A DNA stretch of 5,487 bases from Bacillota bacterium. GTDB taxonomy: Bacteria; Bacillota; Clostridia; Lachnospirales; Lachnospiraceae. Positions 1-5,487 of the stretch are shown here, in pieces; the stretch's first letter is position 1, and every line of letters starts with the position of its first letter. The position numbers were made by a program, and so were the translations under genes. The DNA lies in NCBI GenBank assembly GCA_023428655.1, contig JAEYXC010000001.1, positions 1-5,487 of the forward strand, in the 5' to 3' direction. A model generated the notes under the pieces. The model was not told where the DNA came from and did not search any database. It was given only the letters and a program-made list of their open reading frames with translations.

Positions 1-137
1 GGAACACCACCTCTGTTTTCTTTCACGATTCTATCTCTAAGTATCATTCTTGCCATAATAATATCAAATTCCTCACATAAAAACTGTTTACCGCACGAAC
101 CGTGTCTCATACCGCACGAATCGTCAAATTGGATCAC
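1..137 (-). CDS. Possible partial hypothetical protein running off the left edge
   Basis: On the minus strand a frame is open from just after a TAA at about 153-155 to the window edge. The first usable start is GTG at 137-135; ATG codons occur in frame at 110-108 and 56-54. The 45 visible codons read as a Cys- and charge-rich stretch: a seven-residue period with SCG twice (SCGMRHG then SCGK), then CEEFDII, a basic helix-like part RMILRDRIVKE, and NRGGV at the edge. No start has a convincing ribosome binding site. The opposite strand is also open over roughly the first 168 bases, which weakens the case for either. It lies beyond the terminator at 235-269, so it would belong to a new transcript. 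I do not recognise the family. It could be the start of a real gene, a fragment of a mobile element, or chance. Confidence 0.27.
   Translation of the reverse strand, partial: MIQFDDSCGMRHGSCGKQFLCEEFDIIMARMILRDRIVKENRGGV
89..124. repeat. Tandem 15-nt direct repeat at 21-nt spacing
   Basis: The 15-mer TACCGCACGAACCGT at 89-103 recurs at 110-124 with one change (TACCGCACGAATCGT), 21 nt start to start. These two copies are noticeably more GC-rich than the surrounding AT-rich sequence. A 21-nt period is both seven codons and two DNA helical turns, so the pair could be a small coding duplication (SCG repeated in the minus-strand frame) or a paired protein-binding site. Each copy also has weak self-complementarity (ACGGTTCGT on the minus strand). 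The repeat is directly visible; its role is inference. Confidence 0.7.
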
Positions 138-234
138 TCTTACTTTTATTGCTTATGTTTGTAAATAGATGTTTCCTTTCGTAAATAAAATTAATAGTTA
201 CATTTGATCACTAAAATCTTTTTATCCCCACAAT

Positions 235-269
235 AAAAAAACCCTACAATCGTTACATTGTAAGGTTTT
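235..269 (-). terminator. Rho-independent terminator of the leftward unit
   Basis: On the minus strand, AAAACCTTACAAT (269-257) and ATTGTAGGGTTTT (250-238) form a 13-bp stem with a single G·T wobble and a six-base loop (256-251). The transcript continues into a run of seven T (241-235). It begins about 22 bases past the stop of the 64-residue ORF and so ends the leftward unit. In the plus direction the stem is followed only by a broken T-rich stretch, so it is mainly a minus-strand terminator. Confidence 0.9.
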
Positions 270-291
270 CCTCTTATTGAGCAGCAGGCTT

Positions 292-486
292 TTAATCAAA
301 CCAAAGCTTCTCTTTATCCAAAATTCTATTCTCTTTATGGGCGTTGATTTGAAGCATGATACCACCGTAGCTTACATATCCTGAGGTTTTATCATCTTCA
401 AGAAATACATATAGGTTCGATTTTGAAACCCTTTTTTGTTTCATTTTTTTAAACATTATATAACTATAATTCTCTATCTCAAACAA
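292..486 (-). CDS. Small hypothetical protein, 64 residues, TTG start
   Basis: The frame opens with TTG at 486-484, five bases after AAGGG (496-492), a good ribosome binding site; this decides the TTG start over the internal ATG codons at residues 11 and 15, which lack one. The product is soluble-looking, with no signal peptide or membrane helix. It has a basic N-terminal part (KKMKQKR, residues about 13-19) followed by alternating hydrophobic and polar residues (LYVFLEDD, then GYVSYGGIMLQI) that suggest a small beta-rich fold, and it ends KLWFD. It lies 107 bases downstream of the acetyltransferase on the same strand, with a strong terminator right after it, so it is probably the last gene of that unit. 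I do not recognise the family. A good ribosome binding site and a terminator support a real gene; the short length and non-ATG start argue for caution. Confidence 0.6.
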   Translation of the reverse strand: MFEIENYSYIMFKKMKQKRVSKSNLYVFLEDDKTSGYVSYGGIMLQINAHKENRILDKEKLWFD

Positions 487-593
487 AGTATCCCTTCTTT
501 CAAGCTATACAACTTGCACTACAGTAACATATAATGTATTACCTTATAATCGATCCGGTAAGAATAATTACAGCGATTGTACCAATGATGATA

Positions 594-1214
594 TTATCTC
601 AAGCTTGCTTCTTCCTCTAAATCTTCTTTGGATATTTCCCTGTCCTTGTAGTAATATTTCATATCATGTTCATCAATGCTTCGCATCACTCTGCAGGGAT
701 TACCGACTGCAATTGAATTAGCAGGGATATCCTTCGTCACTACACTCCCGGCACCGATCACACTGTTCTTACCAATGGTTACACCGGGGCAAATTATACT
801 ACCGGCTCCAATCCAACAATTATCCTCAATGACTACCGGTTCTGCATACATATATTCTCTATAATCCGGATTGATCGGATGACCTACCGTAGCTATGGTT
901 ACAGCCGGACCAAACATGACCCTATTCCCAATTACAATTTTTGTATCATCCACAAAGTTACAGTTAAAATTAATGTAGGAGCCCTCTCCGATTTCTATGT
1001 TCGTACCATAGCAAAAATAAAACGGAGGCTCTATCCATGCCTTAGCTTCCTTACCGAAGATTTCTGCCATCAATCGAAAACGTTCCTCTAATTGATCCGG
1101 GCCCGTGGCATTAAATGCAAACATTCGCCTTTTCGCATTGGCTCTGTCTTCCGGCAGGCCCTCACAATAATCGGTAAATAACTTGCCCGAAGCAATTCTT
1201 TCTCTCATTGTCAT
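594..1214 (-). CDS. Sugar O-acetyltransferase, maltose/galactoside acetyltransferase-like (hexapeptide repeat)
   Basis: This 206-residue protein matches the usual length and layout of the Maa/LacA/NodL family of acetyl-CoA-dependent sugar O-acetyltransferases, which are cytoplasmic trimers. Residues about 4-58 form the helical N-terminal maltose-acetyltransferase domain (RERIASGKLF, then the LMAEIFG helix). A left-handed beta-helix of hexapeptide repeats follows at about 70-175 (IEIGEGSYI, IVIGNRVMFG, VVIEDNCWIGAG, VTIGKNSVIGAGSVV). His112 in TVGHPI is the expected catalytic base, and the closing GNPCRVMRSI is the family signature. The start is ATG at 1214-1212, eight bases after GGAGG; a second ATG two codons on is too far from it. 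It follows the MATE gene by 72 bases with no terminator between, so the two are probably cotranscribed. The family acetylates many sugars and related hydroxyl compounds. Detoxification of a compound handled by the neighbouring exporter is possible but unproven, and the substrate cannot be read from sequence. Confidence 0.95.
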   Translation of the reverse strand: MTMRERIASGKLFTDYCEGLPEDRANAKRRMFAFNATGPDQLEERFRLMAEIFGKEAKAWIEPPFYFCYGTNIEIGEGSYINFNCNFVDDTKIVIGNRVMFGPAVTIATVGHPINPDYREYMYAEPVVIEDNCWIGAGSIICPGVTIGKNSVIGAGSVVTKDIPANSIAVGNPCRVMRSIDEHDMKYYYKDREISKEDLEEEASLR

Positions 1215-1286
1215 ATCAATTTCCTCCCTTAAAATAAATCCTTTTATAAGCTTTCTATTTACTTTGCTTTATTGAAATATTTCTTT

Positions 1287-2669
1287 TTATGTAAGCTCTC
1301 TTGTGATATTGTTAACCCACTTAAACCTTCGATATCGAATGATAGCTACCGGTAGCTTAATCACTTCATCCAAGCAAATGACTGCGTATAAAGCAATGGG
1401 CGGTAAGTGCCAAACAAATGCACTGAAATAACTTAATGGCAATATCACACCCCACATCACGATAGTATCACACCAAAATCCAAACTTGGCGTCTCCACCG
1501 GCGCAAAATATACCACCAATGTTGGTAGAATTCATCGACTTACCGATACAATAATAGGCGCAGATATAAAGCATGCCATTGAGATAATACTGTGCTGTTT
1601 CAGTTAGAACCACCATCTGGAACACCAGCGGTTTTATGAGTAATATCGTGATCCCCGCCAAAACACCAAACATTAATGCATATAGATTAATTCGATTGCC
1701 TGCTTTGATCGCTATCCTTTTATCACCGTGACCAAGATATTTACCGATCAGAACGGCCCCACCTCCGGAGATTCCTCCGCAGAGCACAACGGCCAGGTTC
1801 TTTACTACTCCGGCAACGGAATTAGCGGCTACCATATCTGCATTGACATGTCCGATAATAGTAGCTGTGGCAGCCAAAGCACCGCCCCATACGATATAAT
1901 TCCCCTGAACAGGTATCGTATACTTCAAAAAGTCCTTCCGCAAATTTCGTTCAACGGCATTCTTTCTTGATAATTGAAATCGGACATGACCATCTTTCGT
2001 TGAATGTAAAATACAACACCCAAGCTCAATGAAGCGTGCGCAGACAGTGGCTAGCGCTACACCAATGATAGCCTCCTCCGGTCTTCCGGGGAAGATTACC
2101 AATACACATAAAGCGTCTAACACCACATTTAAGATAAGGCATAAGGAGCTAATCCATGCACTCAGACGAGCCTTCTCCATACTCTTTATTACACTAAGAT
2201 ACATCTGCGACAGACTCATAGCAAGATAAGAGAAGGATATCACACGTAAATACAAGGTGCCATATCGGATCAATTCACTATCATCGGTAAGTATCCCCAT
2301 AAGAGCATTCGGAAAGAAAAAGGCTAATGCAAAAAACAAAATCGATATGCCTACGGAAAACTTACTCGCAATATTTAGGATATGTTGAATGGCCTTGATA
2401 TCCTTCCTTCCCCAATATTGTGCCGTAAGAATACCAGCCCCCGTAGCCAAACCCATATAAAACAGGGTCAATACAAAGGTTACTTGCCCTGCCTGTGATA
2501 CTGCGGACATAGCCGATTGATTAATCATTCCCAGCATTACAATATCTGCCGATGTGACAGCTGCAGATATTAAGTTCTGCAATGCAATTGGTATCACCAA
2601 TGTTATAAGTGCTCGATTAAATATCCGATTAAAATCTCCATCCATCCCATCCGCCAGCTTCTTTTGCAC
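1287..2669 (-). CDS. MATE-family multidrug/toxin efflux transporter, GTG start
   Basis: An integral membrane protein of 460 residues from GTG at 2669-2667. MATE proteins are cation-coupled exporters with about 12 helices in two similar halves. The first half opens with VIPIALQNLISAAVTSADIVMLG and has the conserved GLATGAGILTAQYWGRKD segment. The second half repeats the pattern with YTIPVQGNYIVWGG and GGISGGGAVLIGKYLGHGD. The tail DEVIKLPVAIIRYRRFKWV is typical of clostridial members. The frame extends 12 codons further to a TTG at 2705, but that has no ribosome binding site, whereas AAAGGTGA lies seven bases before the GTG, so the GTG is preferred. It is the first gene of the leftward unit and divergent from the AraC-type regulator, a common exporter-regulator arrangement. 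The substrate is unknown; both halves are intact, with no frameshift. Confidence 0.95.
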   Translation of the reverse strand: MQKKLADGMDGDFNRIFNRALITLVIPIALQNLISAAVTSADIVMLGMINQSAMSAVSQAGQVTFVLTLFYMGLATGAGILTAQYWGRKDIKAIQHILNIASKFSVGISILFFALAFFFPNALMGILTDDSELIRYGTLYLRVISFSYLAMSLSQMYLSVIKSMEKARLSAWISSLCLILNVVLDALCVLVIFPGRPEEAIIGVALATVCARFIELGCCILHSTKDGHVRFQLSRKNAVERNLRKDFLKYTIPVQGNYIVWGGALAATATIIGHVNADMVAANSVAGVVKNLAVVLCGGISGGGAVLIGKYLGHGDKRIAIKAGNRINLYALMFGVLAGITILLIKPLVFQMVVLTETAQYYLNGMLYICAYYCIGKSMNSTNIGGIFCAGGDAKFGFWCDTIVMWGVILPLSYFSAFVWHLPPIALYAVICLDEVIKLPVAIIRYRRFKWVNNITRELT

Positions 2670-2706
2670 TGTAAAATCACCTTTCTTTCTCTCTTGTTCT
2701 ATCAAA

Positions 2707-2735
2707 ATTGTAGCTGATTTCGATTGTGGCTTCCA
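2707..2735 (-). promoter_or_regulatory. Candidate promoter for the MATE unit
   Basis: On the minus strand TACAAT (2712-2707) is a fair -10 box, with TGGAAG (2735-2730) 17 bases upstream as a poor -35 box. Transcription would begin near 2700, leaving about 30 bases before the GTG start with the ribosome binding site inside. The weak -35 would fit an activator-dependent promoter. An alternative minus-strand -10, TATACT at 2750-2745, has no matching -35. Confidence 0.3.
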
Positions 2736-2765
2736 CCAAAATCGAGTATAATACTATCAAAATCG
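2721..2765. promoter_or_regulatory. Putative operator array between the divergent MATE and araC-type genes
   Basis: The 8-mer CAAAATCG occurs at 2737-2744 and 2758-2765, exactly 21 bp apart. Over 14 bases the copies agree at 12 positions (the run continues AGTATA versus GATATA). Between them is an 11-bp palindrome, AGTATAATACT (2745-2755), that contains the plus-strand -10 box. A one-mismatch copy in the opposite orientation lies at 2721-2728 (CGATTGTG), over the plus-strand -35 box. AraC-family dimers typically bind direct repeats about two helical turns apart, so this is a natural site for the neighbouring regulator. The repeats are seen; the binding is inferred. Confidence 0.5.
2724..2752 (+). 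promoter_or_regulatory. Promoter of the AraC-type regulator gene
   Basis: TTGTGG (2724-2729) and a perfect TATAAT (2747-2752) are separated by the ideal 17 bases, giving a predicted start near 2759 and a 5' leader of about 36 bases. The -10 box sits between the two 21-bp-spaced repeats and the second repeat covers the start site, so a protein bound there would be expected to repress its own gene. Confidence 0.6.
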
Positions 2766-2794
2766 GATATATATTTAAGGGATGAGGTGCAGAT

Positions 2795-3697
2795 ATGGGT
2801 TCCGGACTAGAAGTGTTTTCTGATTTATCAGAGAGGTTAAATTATAATATCCCCGGGTTTCCTCTTTATGTGCGAAAGGGGTTGCTTCGTCTATTCGACA
2901 GATATGCAGCTGCGTGTCATTGGCATACTGATTTGGAATTTATACTTGTAATAGACGGAGCCATGGATTATTTTATCAATGGTCAAGTCGTTCGTGTGAA
3001 TGCGGATAACGGAATTTTTGTGAACAGCAAGCGCTTGCATTACGGTTTTTCCTCTGATAATACTGACTGCTCCTTTCTTGTGGTTGCTATACACCCTAGT
3101 ATACTAGGCGAGAACACCCATGCCGGCAGGGTATATGTCGAGGAAAAATTCGGACCGAATACCTATGACTTTATATTATTGTCCCCTCAAACCCCTTGGC
3201 AACAGGAAACGCTACTTTCGTTGAAGCAGCTCTATGATGAAATGCATGGCGATGTAGTTAATCCTCTTCGCTTACTATCACAGGCCACATCCCTTAGCGC
3301 GGATATGGCAGATCATCTTCAGCCGGTTAAGGAGCAGCATTCCATCCATCAATCCTGGTCGACGGTATGTAAAATGACCGGATTCATTCATCAAAATTAT
3401 GAACATAAAATAACCCTTGATGATATCGCTGCTGCCGGATGTGTCTGTCGAAGCCGATGCTGTGAGCTATTTAGTAATTACATCGGCCAAACACCTAACA
3501 ATTATCTGATTCGGTATCGTATTCAGAAAAGCTGTGAAATGCTGAAGGAAACGAAACGATCCATATTAGAGATAGCGGTTGCCTGTGGTTTTGGGAGTCC
3601 AAGCTATTTTTCTTATGCCTTTCGCAAGGAGACCGGTCTGGTGCCCCAGGATTACCGTAAGCAAGCCAGTCAATCCATATCAGTATCAACCGCTTGA
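2795..3697 (+). CDS. AraC/XylS-family transcriptional regulator with N-terminal cupin sensor
   Basis: A 300-residue cytoplasmic DNA-binding protein of normal family length. Residues about 25-130 form a cupin-type effector-binding domain: HWHTDLEFILVIDG (42-55) carries the usual His and Glu residues, with a further His at 82 in RLHYGF. A helical linker follows, then two helix-turn-helix motifs at about 206-230 (TLDDIAAAGCVC onward) and 256-280. The AraC signature closes the protein: ACGFGSPSYFSYAFRKETG then VPQDYR. The first recognition region is cysteine-rich (Cys216, 218, 222, 223); the CC pair is, as far as I recall, frequent in clostridial relatives, the other two less so. The ATG start follows GAGGTG by five bases. 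It is divergent from the MATE gene and upstream of the MFS gene on the same strand, with no terminator visible after it. It probably controls one or both exporters; the inducer is unknown. Confidence 0.95.
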   Translation: MGSGLEVFSDLSERLNYNIPGFPLYVRKGLLRLFDRYAAACHWHTDLEFILVIDGAMDYFINGQVVRVNADNGIFVNSKRLHYGFSSDNTDCSFLVVAIHPSILGENTHAGRVYVEEKFGPNTYDFILLSPQTPWQQETLLSLKQLYDEMHGDVVNPLRLLSQATSLSADMADHLQPVKEQHSIHQSWSTVCKMTGFIHQNYEHKITLDDIAAAGCVCRSRCCELFSNYIGQTPNNYLIRYRIQKSCEMLKETKRSILEIAVACGFGSPSYFSYAFRKETGLVPQDYRKQASQSISVSTA

Positions 3698-3745
3698 ATC
3701 CCAAAGGAAATTACTAACCTTCCAAATGCTTATTAACTATGTGTG

Positions 3746-3774
3746 TTGTCTTCCCTCGTTCCTAATGCTATACT
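3746..3774 (+). promoter_or_regulatory. Promoter of the small ORF and MFS transporter transcript
   Basis: TTGTCT (3746-3751, four of six consensus bases) is 17 bases from TATACT (3769-3774, five of six), and TG one base before the -10 box (3766-3767) gives an extended -10. The predicted start near 3781-3783 leaves a leader of about 165 bases before the transporter. It begins about 50 bases after the regulator gene, with no terminator between, so read-through from that gene could add to expression. No copy of the CAAAATCG element is seen here. Confidence 0.65.
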
Positions 3775-3847
3775 AAAGTAAAAGAAATTTTGAATAAATA
3801 TGTGATACAAAGGATACACGCAATAATCAAATTACGGAGGTATTTCA

Positions 3848-3931
3848 ATGCATGGAGAATGTAACGCACTGACAATATCACAGGGTTACACGGGTGAATG
3901 TTTGATGAAAGGAGTTGATGTTAACTTATAA
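3848..3931 (+). CDS. 27-residue small ORF, candidate leader peptide for the MFS gene
   Basis: An ATG lies seven bases after a full GGAGG (3836-3840), one of the best ribosome binding sites in the window. It opens 27 codons ending in TAA at 3929-3931, only 17 bases before the MFS start and next to that gene's AAGGAG. The peptide begins MHGECNALTISQGYTGECLM. GEC occurs twice (residues 3-5 and 16-18) through a repeated GAATGT (3857-3862 and 3896-3901). It has no membrane helix or signal peptide. It sits in the 5' leader behind a good promoter. The position, size and spacing resemble leader peptides that control resistance and export genes by ribosome stalling or coupled reinitiation. It could instead be a small stand-alone protein, or untranslated. 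I know of no matching family. Confidence 0.5.
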   Translation: MHGECNALTISQGYTGECLMKGVDVNL

Positions 3932-3937
3932 TATAAG
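3860..3937 (+). promoter_or_regulatory. Possible RNA structures in the MFS leader
   Basis: Two inverted repeats lie in the small ORF and at its end. TGTAAC (3860-3865) pairs perfectly with GTTACA (3885-3890), with an inner CTG/CAG pairing (3869-3871 and 3881-3883). CTTAT (3925-3929) pairs with ATAAG (3933-3937) around a three-base loop. The second, AT-rich and weak, takes in the small ORF's stop codon and the first G of the transporter's AAGGAG. A ribosome finishing the small ORF would open it. Neither is strong enough by eye to call a known riboswitch or attenuator. Confidence 0.3.
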
Positions 3938-3948
3938 GAGAAAAGAAT

Positions 3949-5220
3949 ATGAGAAATTTACATCCTTTGCTGAAAACATTGTTTTCTCTGAAAGGAAACC
4001 AACGAGCATGCGTTTATACGGAACCTCTATGGGCTCTGCCAAACAACCTGATTCTTCCCTATGCATCGATTTACATGGCTTCGGTCGGATTGAATGACGC
4101 TCAGATTGGTTTGGTCGCAAGCTTCGGACTGGCGATGCAGTTTTTGTGGGCTCTCTTTTCAGGGGCGATTGTTGATAAATTAGGAAGGCGCTCCAGCATG
4201 TTGATCTTTGGTATAATCAGCTGGACAATTCCATGTATGATATGGGCGGTTGCCCAAGGCTATTGGTATTTTATGATTGCTGTATTCTTCAACAGCATGT
4301 GGCGTGTTATAGGGAACAGCTTCAGCTGCATGATCATCGAGGATGAGGATTCCTCCCAGCTAATCAATATCTATACCATCCTTAATTTTATCGGCATCCT
4401 TGCAGGCTTTCTCTCACCGGTTATCGGATTACTCATTGATCGGTTTACCTTACTTCCTACACTCCGGGGAGTGTATGTTACGGCTATGGTTTTGATGACA
4501 ATCAAATTCCTGCTTCAATACTATATGGCCAGGGAGAGTGAAATCGGTAAACGACGTATCCGTGAGAGCAGGGAAAAGTCGATGATATCCTTGACCTTTG
4601 GCAATTGGAGGGTATTTATTAATTCTCTGGTACATACAAAATTATCGATCTATGTTTTATTGATCATATTGGCGACTTGCTTCCGTATCGTGCAAGATAC
4701 CTTTTGGCCCTTGTTTATTAAATCAGCCTATGGTATCAGTGATTCCATGTTTTCCGTATTTCCCTTTGTGAAGACGATGATGACAATGCTCATCTTTGTG
4801 ACCATCACTTCCAGAATTAAGCTGCATTCTATCCGGCGCCCGCTGCTTGCCGGACTAGGCGTTAATCTGGCAGGCGTAGCGGTTTTGGTTTTATGTCTTC
4901 CCTTTGGTTCAGCTGCCATCTGGGCCGTATTCTTTTCGGCAATCTGTGATGCTTTTGCAGCTGCCATTTTGAGTCCACTCTTTGATTCCTTAATGACTGT
5001 AAGTATTCCAGCCGAGGAGCGGGCCCGTGTTAATAGCCTTATTACAGGTTTCATTTTATTAATCAGCATACCGGTGGGAGGGATTGCAGGAGCTCTTTCC
5101 CAACATAACAGGGTATTTCCTTTCGTATTAAATGCAGTCCTTGTTATCCTGGAAATTGTGATTGCCCTTTACCTGACAAACAAAACTGACGGTTCTGAGA
5201 CGCCCTTCTCGAAAAATTAG
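3949..5220 (+). CDS. Major facilitator superfamily (MFS) transporter, probable exporter
   Basis: A 423-residue membrane protein with about 12 predicted helices in two six-helix halves, the usual MFS size. Helices run roughly over residues 26-192, then a charged cytoplasmic loop at about 193-231 (rich in Arg, Glu and Lys), then helices over about 232-410 and a short polar tail. The MFS motif A, GAIVDKLGRRS, is at residues 72-82 in the loop between helices 2 and 3. An acidic cluster, EDEDSS (131-136), follows helix 4. The second half has a softer motif-A-like TSRIKLHSIRR at its helix 8-9 loop. The ATG start lies eight bases after GGAG (3937-3940). It follows the 27-residue ORF by 17 bases and shares its promoter. 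Members of this broad group export drugs, sugars or metabolites; the exporter neighbour and regulator favour efflux, but the substrate is not readable. The gene is intact. Confidence 0.95.
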   Translation: MRNLHPLLKTLFSLKGNQRACVYTEPLWALPNNLILPYASIYMASVGLNDAQIGLVASFGLAMQFLWALFSGAIVDKLGRRSSMLIFGIISWTIPCMIWAVAQGYWYFMIAVFFNSMWRVIGNSFSCMIIEDEDSSQLINIYTILNFIGILAGFLSPVIGLLIDRFTLLPTLRGVYVTAMVLMTIKFLLQYYMARESEIGKRRIRESREKSMISLTFGNWRVFINSLVHTKLSIYVLLIILATCFRIVQDTFWPLFIKSAYGISDSMFSVFPFVKTMMTMLIFVTITSRIKLHSIRRPLLAGLGVNLAGVAVLVLCLPFGSAAIWAVFFSAICDAFAAAILSPLFDSLMTVSIPAEERARVNSLITGFILLISIPVGGIAGALSQHNRVFPFVLNAVLVILEIVIALYLTNKTDGSETPFSKN

Positions 5221-5487
5221 GATGAATGGCTAGAAATAGCATACGGTCGGCTGGTTTCCAAGACATGGCTTATCAAGTTTCTACTGCTTCAATTCGGTAA
5301 TAATACAAGCACTATAACCATTACAAGACTATCATCTTATTAAGCCTCTTCACACTTCGTCATGTAAGTAGTTTGTACTATAAGTAATGATACAGGGAGT
5401 TGATTGCGTAATGTTACAACCTGCTTGCAAATGAAAATACGAGGTAATCTCGAAATAATTTACATTTATAAACCCCTGAGCTATATC
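5221..5487. other. Right-end intergenic stretch without a supported gene
   Basis: These 267 bases follow the MFS stop. A small hairpin with a GAAA loop (GCTA, GAAA, TAGC, 5229-5240) has no T run after it, so I find no convincing terminator for the transporter. Another short stem, CGAG and CTCG, lies near 5440-5452. A minus-strand frame is open from the edge to TGA at 5352-5350, and a plus-strand ATG at 5431 is open to the edge; neither has enough support to be called. Confidence 0.5.

Noticed and set aside
89..124. CRISPR array or group II intron domain V
   Set aside because: Only two copies with a six-base gap, far too short for CRISPR. The minus strand has GGTTC-like pieces but not the GAGC...GTTC hairpin expected of domain V.
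1271..1286. Palindrome GAAATATTTC between the MATE and acetyltransferase genes as a terminator
   Set aside because: The palindrome is short and AT-only apart from one pair, and no T run follows on the minus strand; cotranscription is more likely.
2670..2705. TTG start at 2705 for the MATE gene (12 extra codons)
   Set aside because: No ribosome binding site precedes it, it would place the start close to the presumed promoter, and AAAGGTGA sits at the right distance from the GTG at 2669.
3915..4097. Plus-strand frame from TTG 3915 overlapping the MFS start
   Set aside because: It is an out-of-frame shadow of the transporter; most of it lies inside that gene and its product has no recognisable features.
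4728..5069. 113-codon minus-strand frame inside the MFS gene
   Set aside because: It lies wholly antisense to a clear 12-helix transporter, and the product is a low-information Ala/Lys/Thr-rich sequence typical of an antisense shadow.
5223..5240. GCTA-GAAA-TAGC hairpin after the MFS gene as a terminator
   Set aside because: The stem is only four to six pairs and no T tract follows.
5350..5487. Minus-strand frame open from the right edge to TGA at 5352-5350, possibly the end of a convergent gene
   Set aside because: Only 45 codons are visible, the residues match no family I know, and no terminator follows the stop; chance is a sufficient explanation.

Overview
The window looks like chromosomal DNA from a low-GC anaerobic Firmicute, most likely a clostridial or Lachnospiraceae-type bacterium. 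This is inferred from the AT-rich spacers, strong GGAGG-type ribosome binding sites, use of GTG and TTG starts, and the protein style of the AraC regulator and the MATE and MFS transporters. No species can be named from the sequence alone.

Layout. The left edge (1-234) holds a weakly supported open frame running off the window on the minus strand, with a 15-nt near-perfect direct repeat at 21-nt spacing inside it. A clear minus-strand intrinsic terminator (235-269) ends a leftward transcription unit. Read in its own direction, that unit is a MATE-family efflux transporter (GTG start at 2669), a hexapeptide-repeat sugar O-acetyltransferase (1214-594) and a 64-residue hypothetical protein with a TTG start (486-292). 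Divergently, on the plus strand, lie an AraC-family regulator (2795-3697), a 27-residue small ORF with a very good ribosome binding site (3848-3931) and a 12-helix MFS transporter (3949-5220). The last 267 bases hold no gene I can support.

How it may work together. The AraC-type regulator sits head to head with the MATE gene. Their shared spacer has two copies of an 8-mer exactly 21 bp apart (two helical turns) around the predicted -10 box, plus a third inverted near-copy. That is a plausible operator for autoregulation and control of the MATE operon. The MFS gene has its own good promoter (TTGTCT, 17 bp, TATACT with an extended -10) and a leader of about 165 nt. The 27-residue ORF ends 17 nt before the transporter start, which resembles translationally coupled or attenuation-controlled export genes. 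The whole may be a small-molecule export, stress or resistance locus (two unrelated exporters, one regulator, one acetyltransferase), but no substrate can be read from the sequence.

The best candidates for something undescribed are the leader peptide in front of the MFS gene and the operator array. The rest is ordinary accessory chromosome content.
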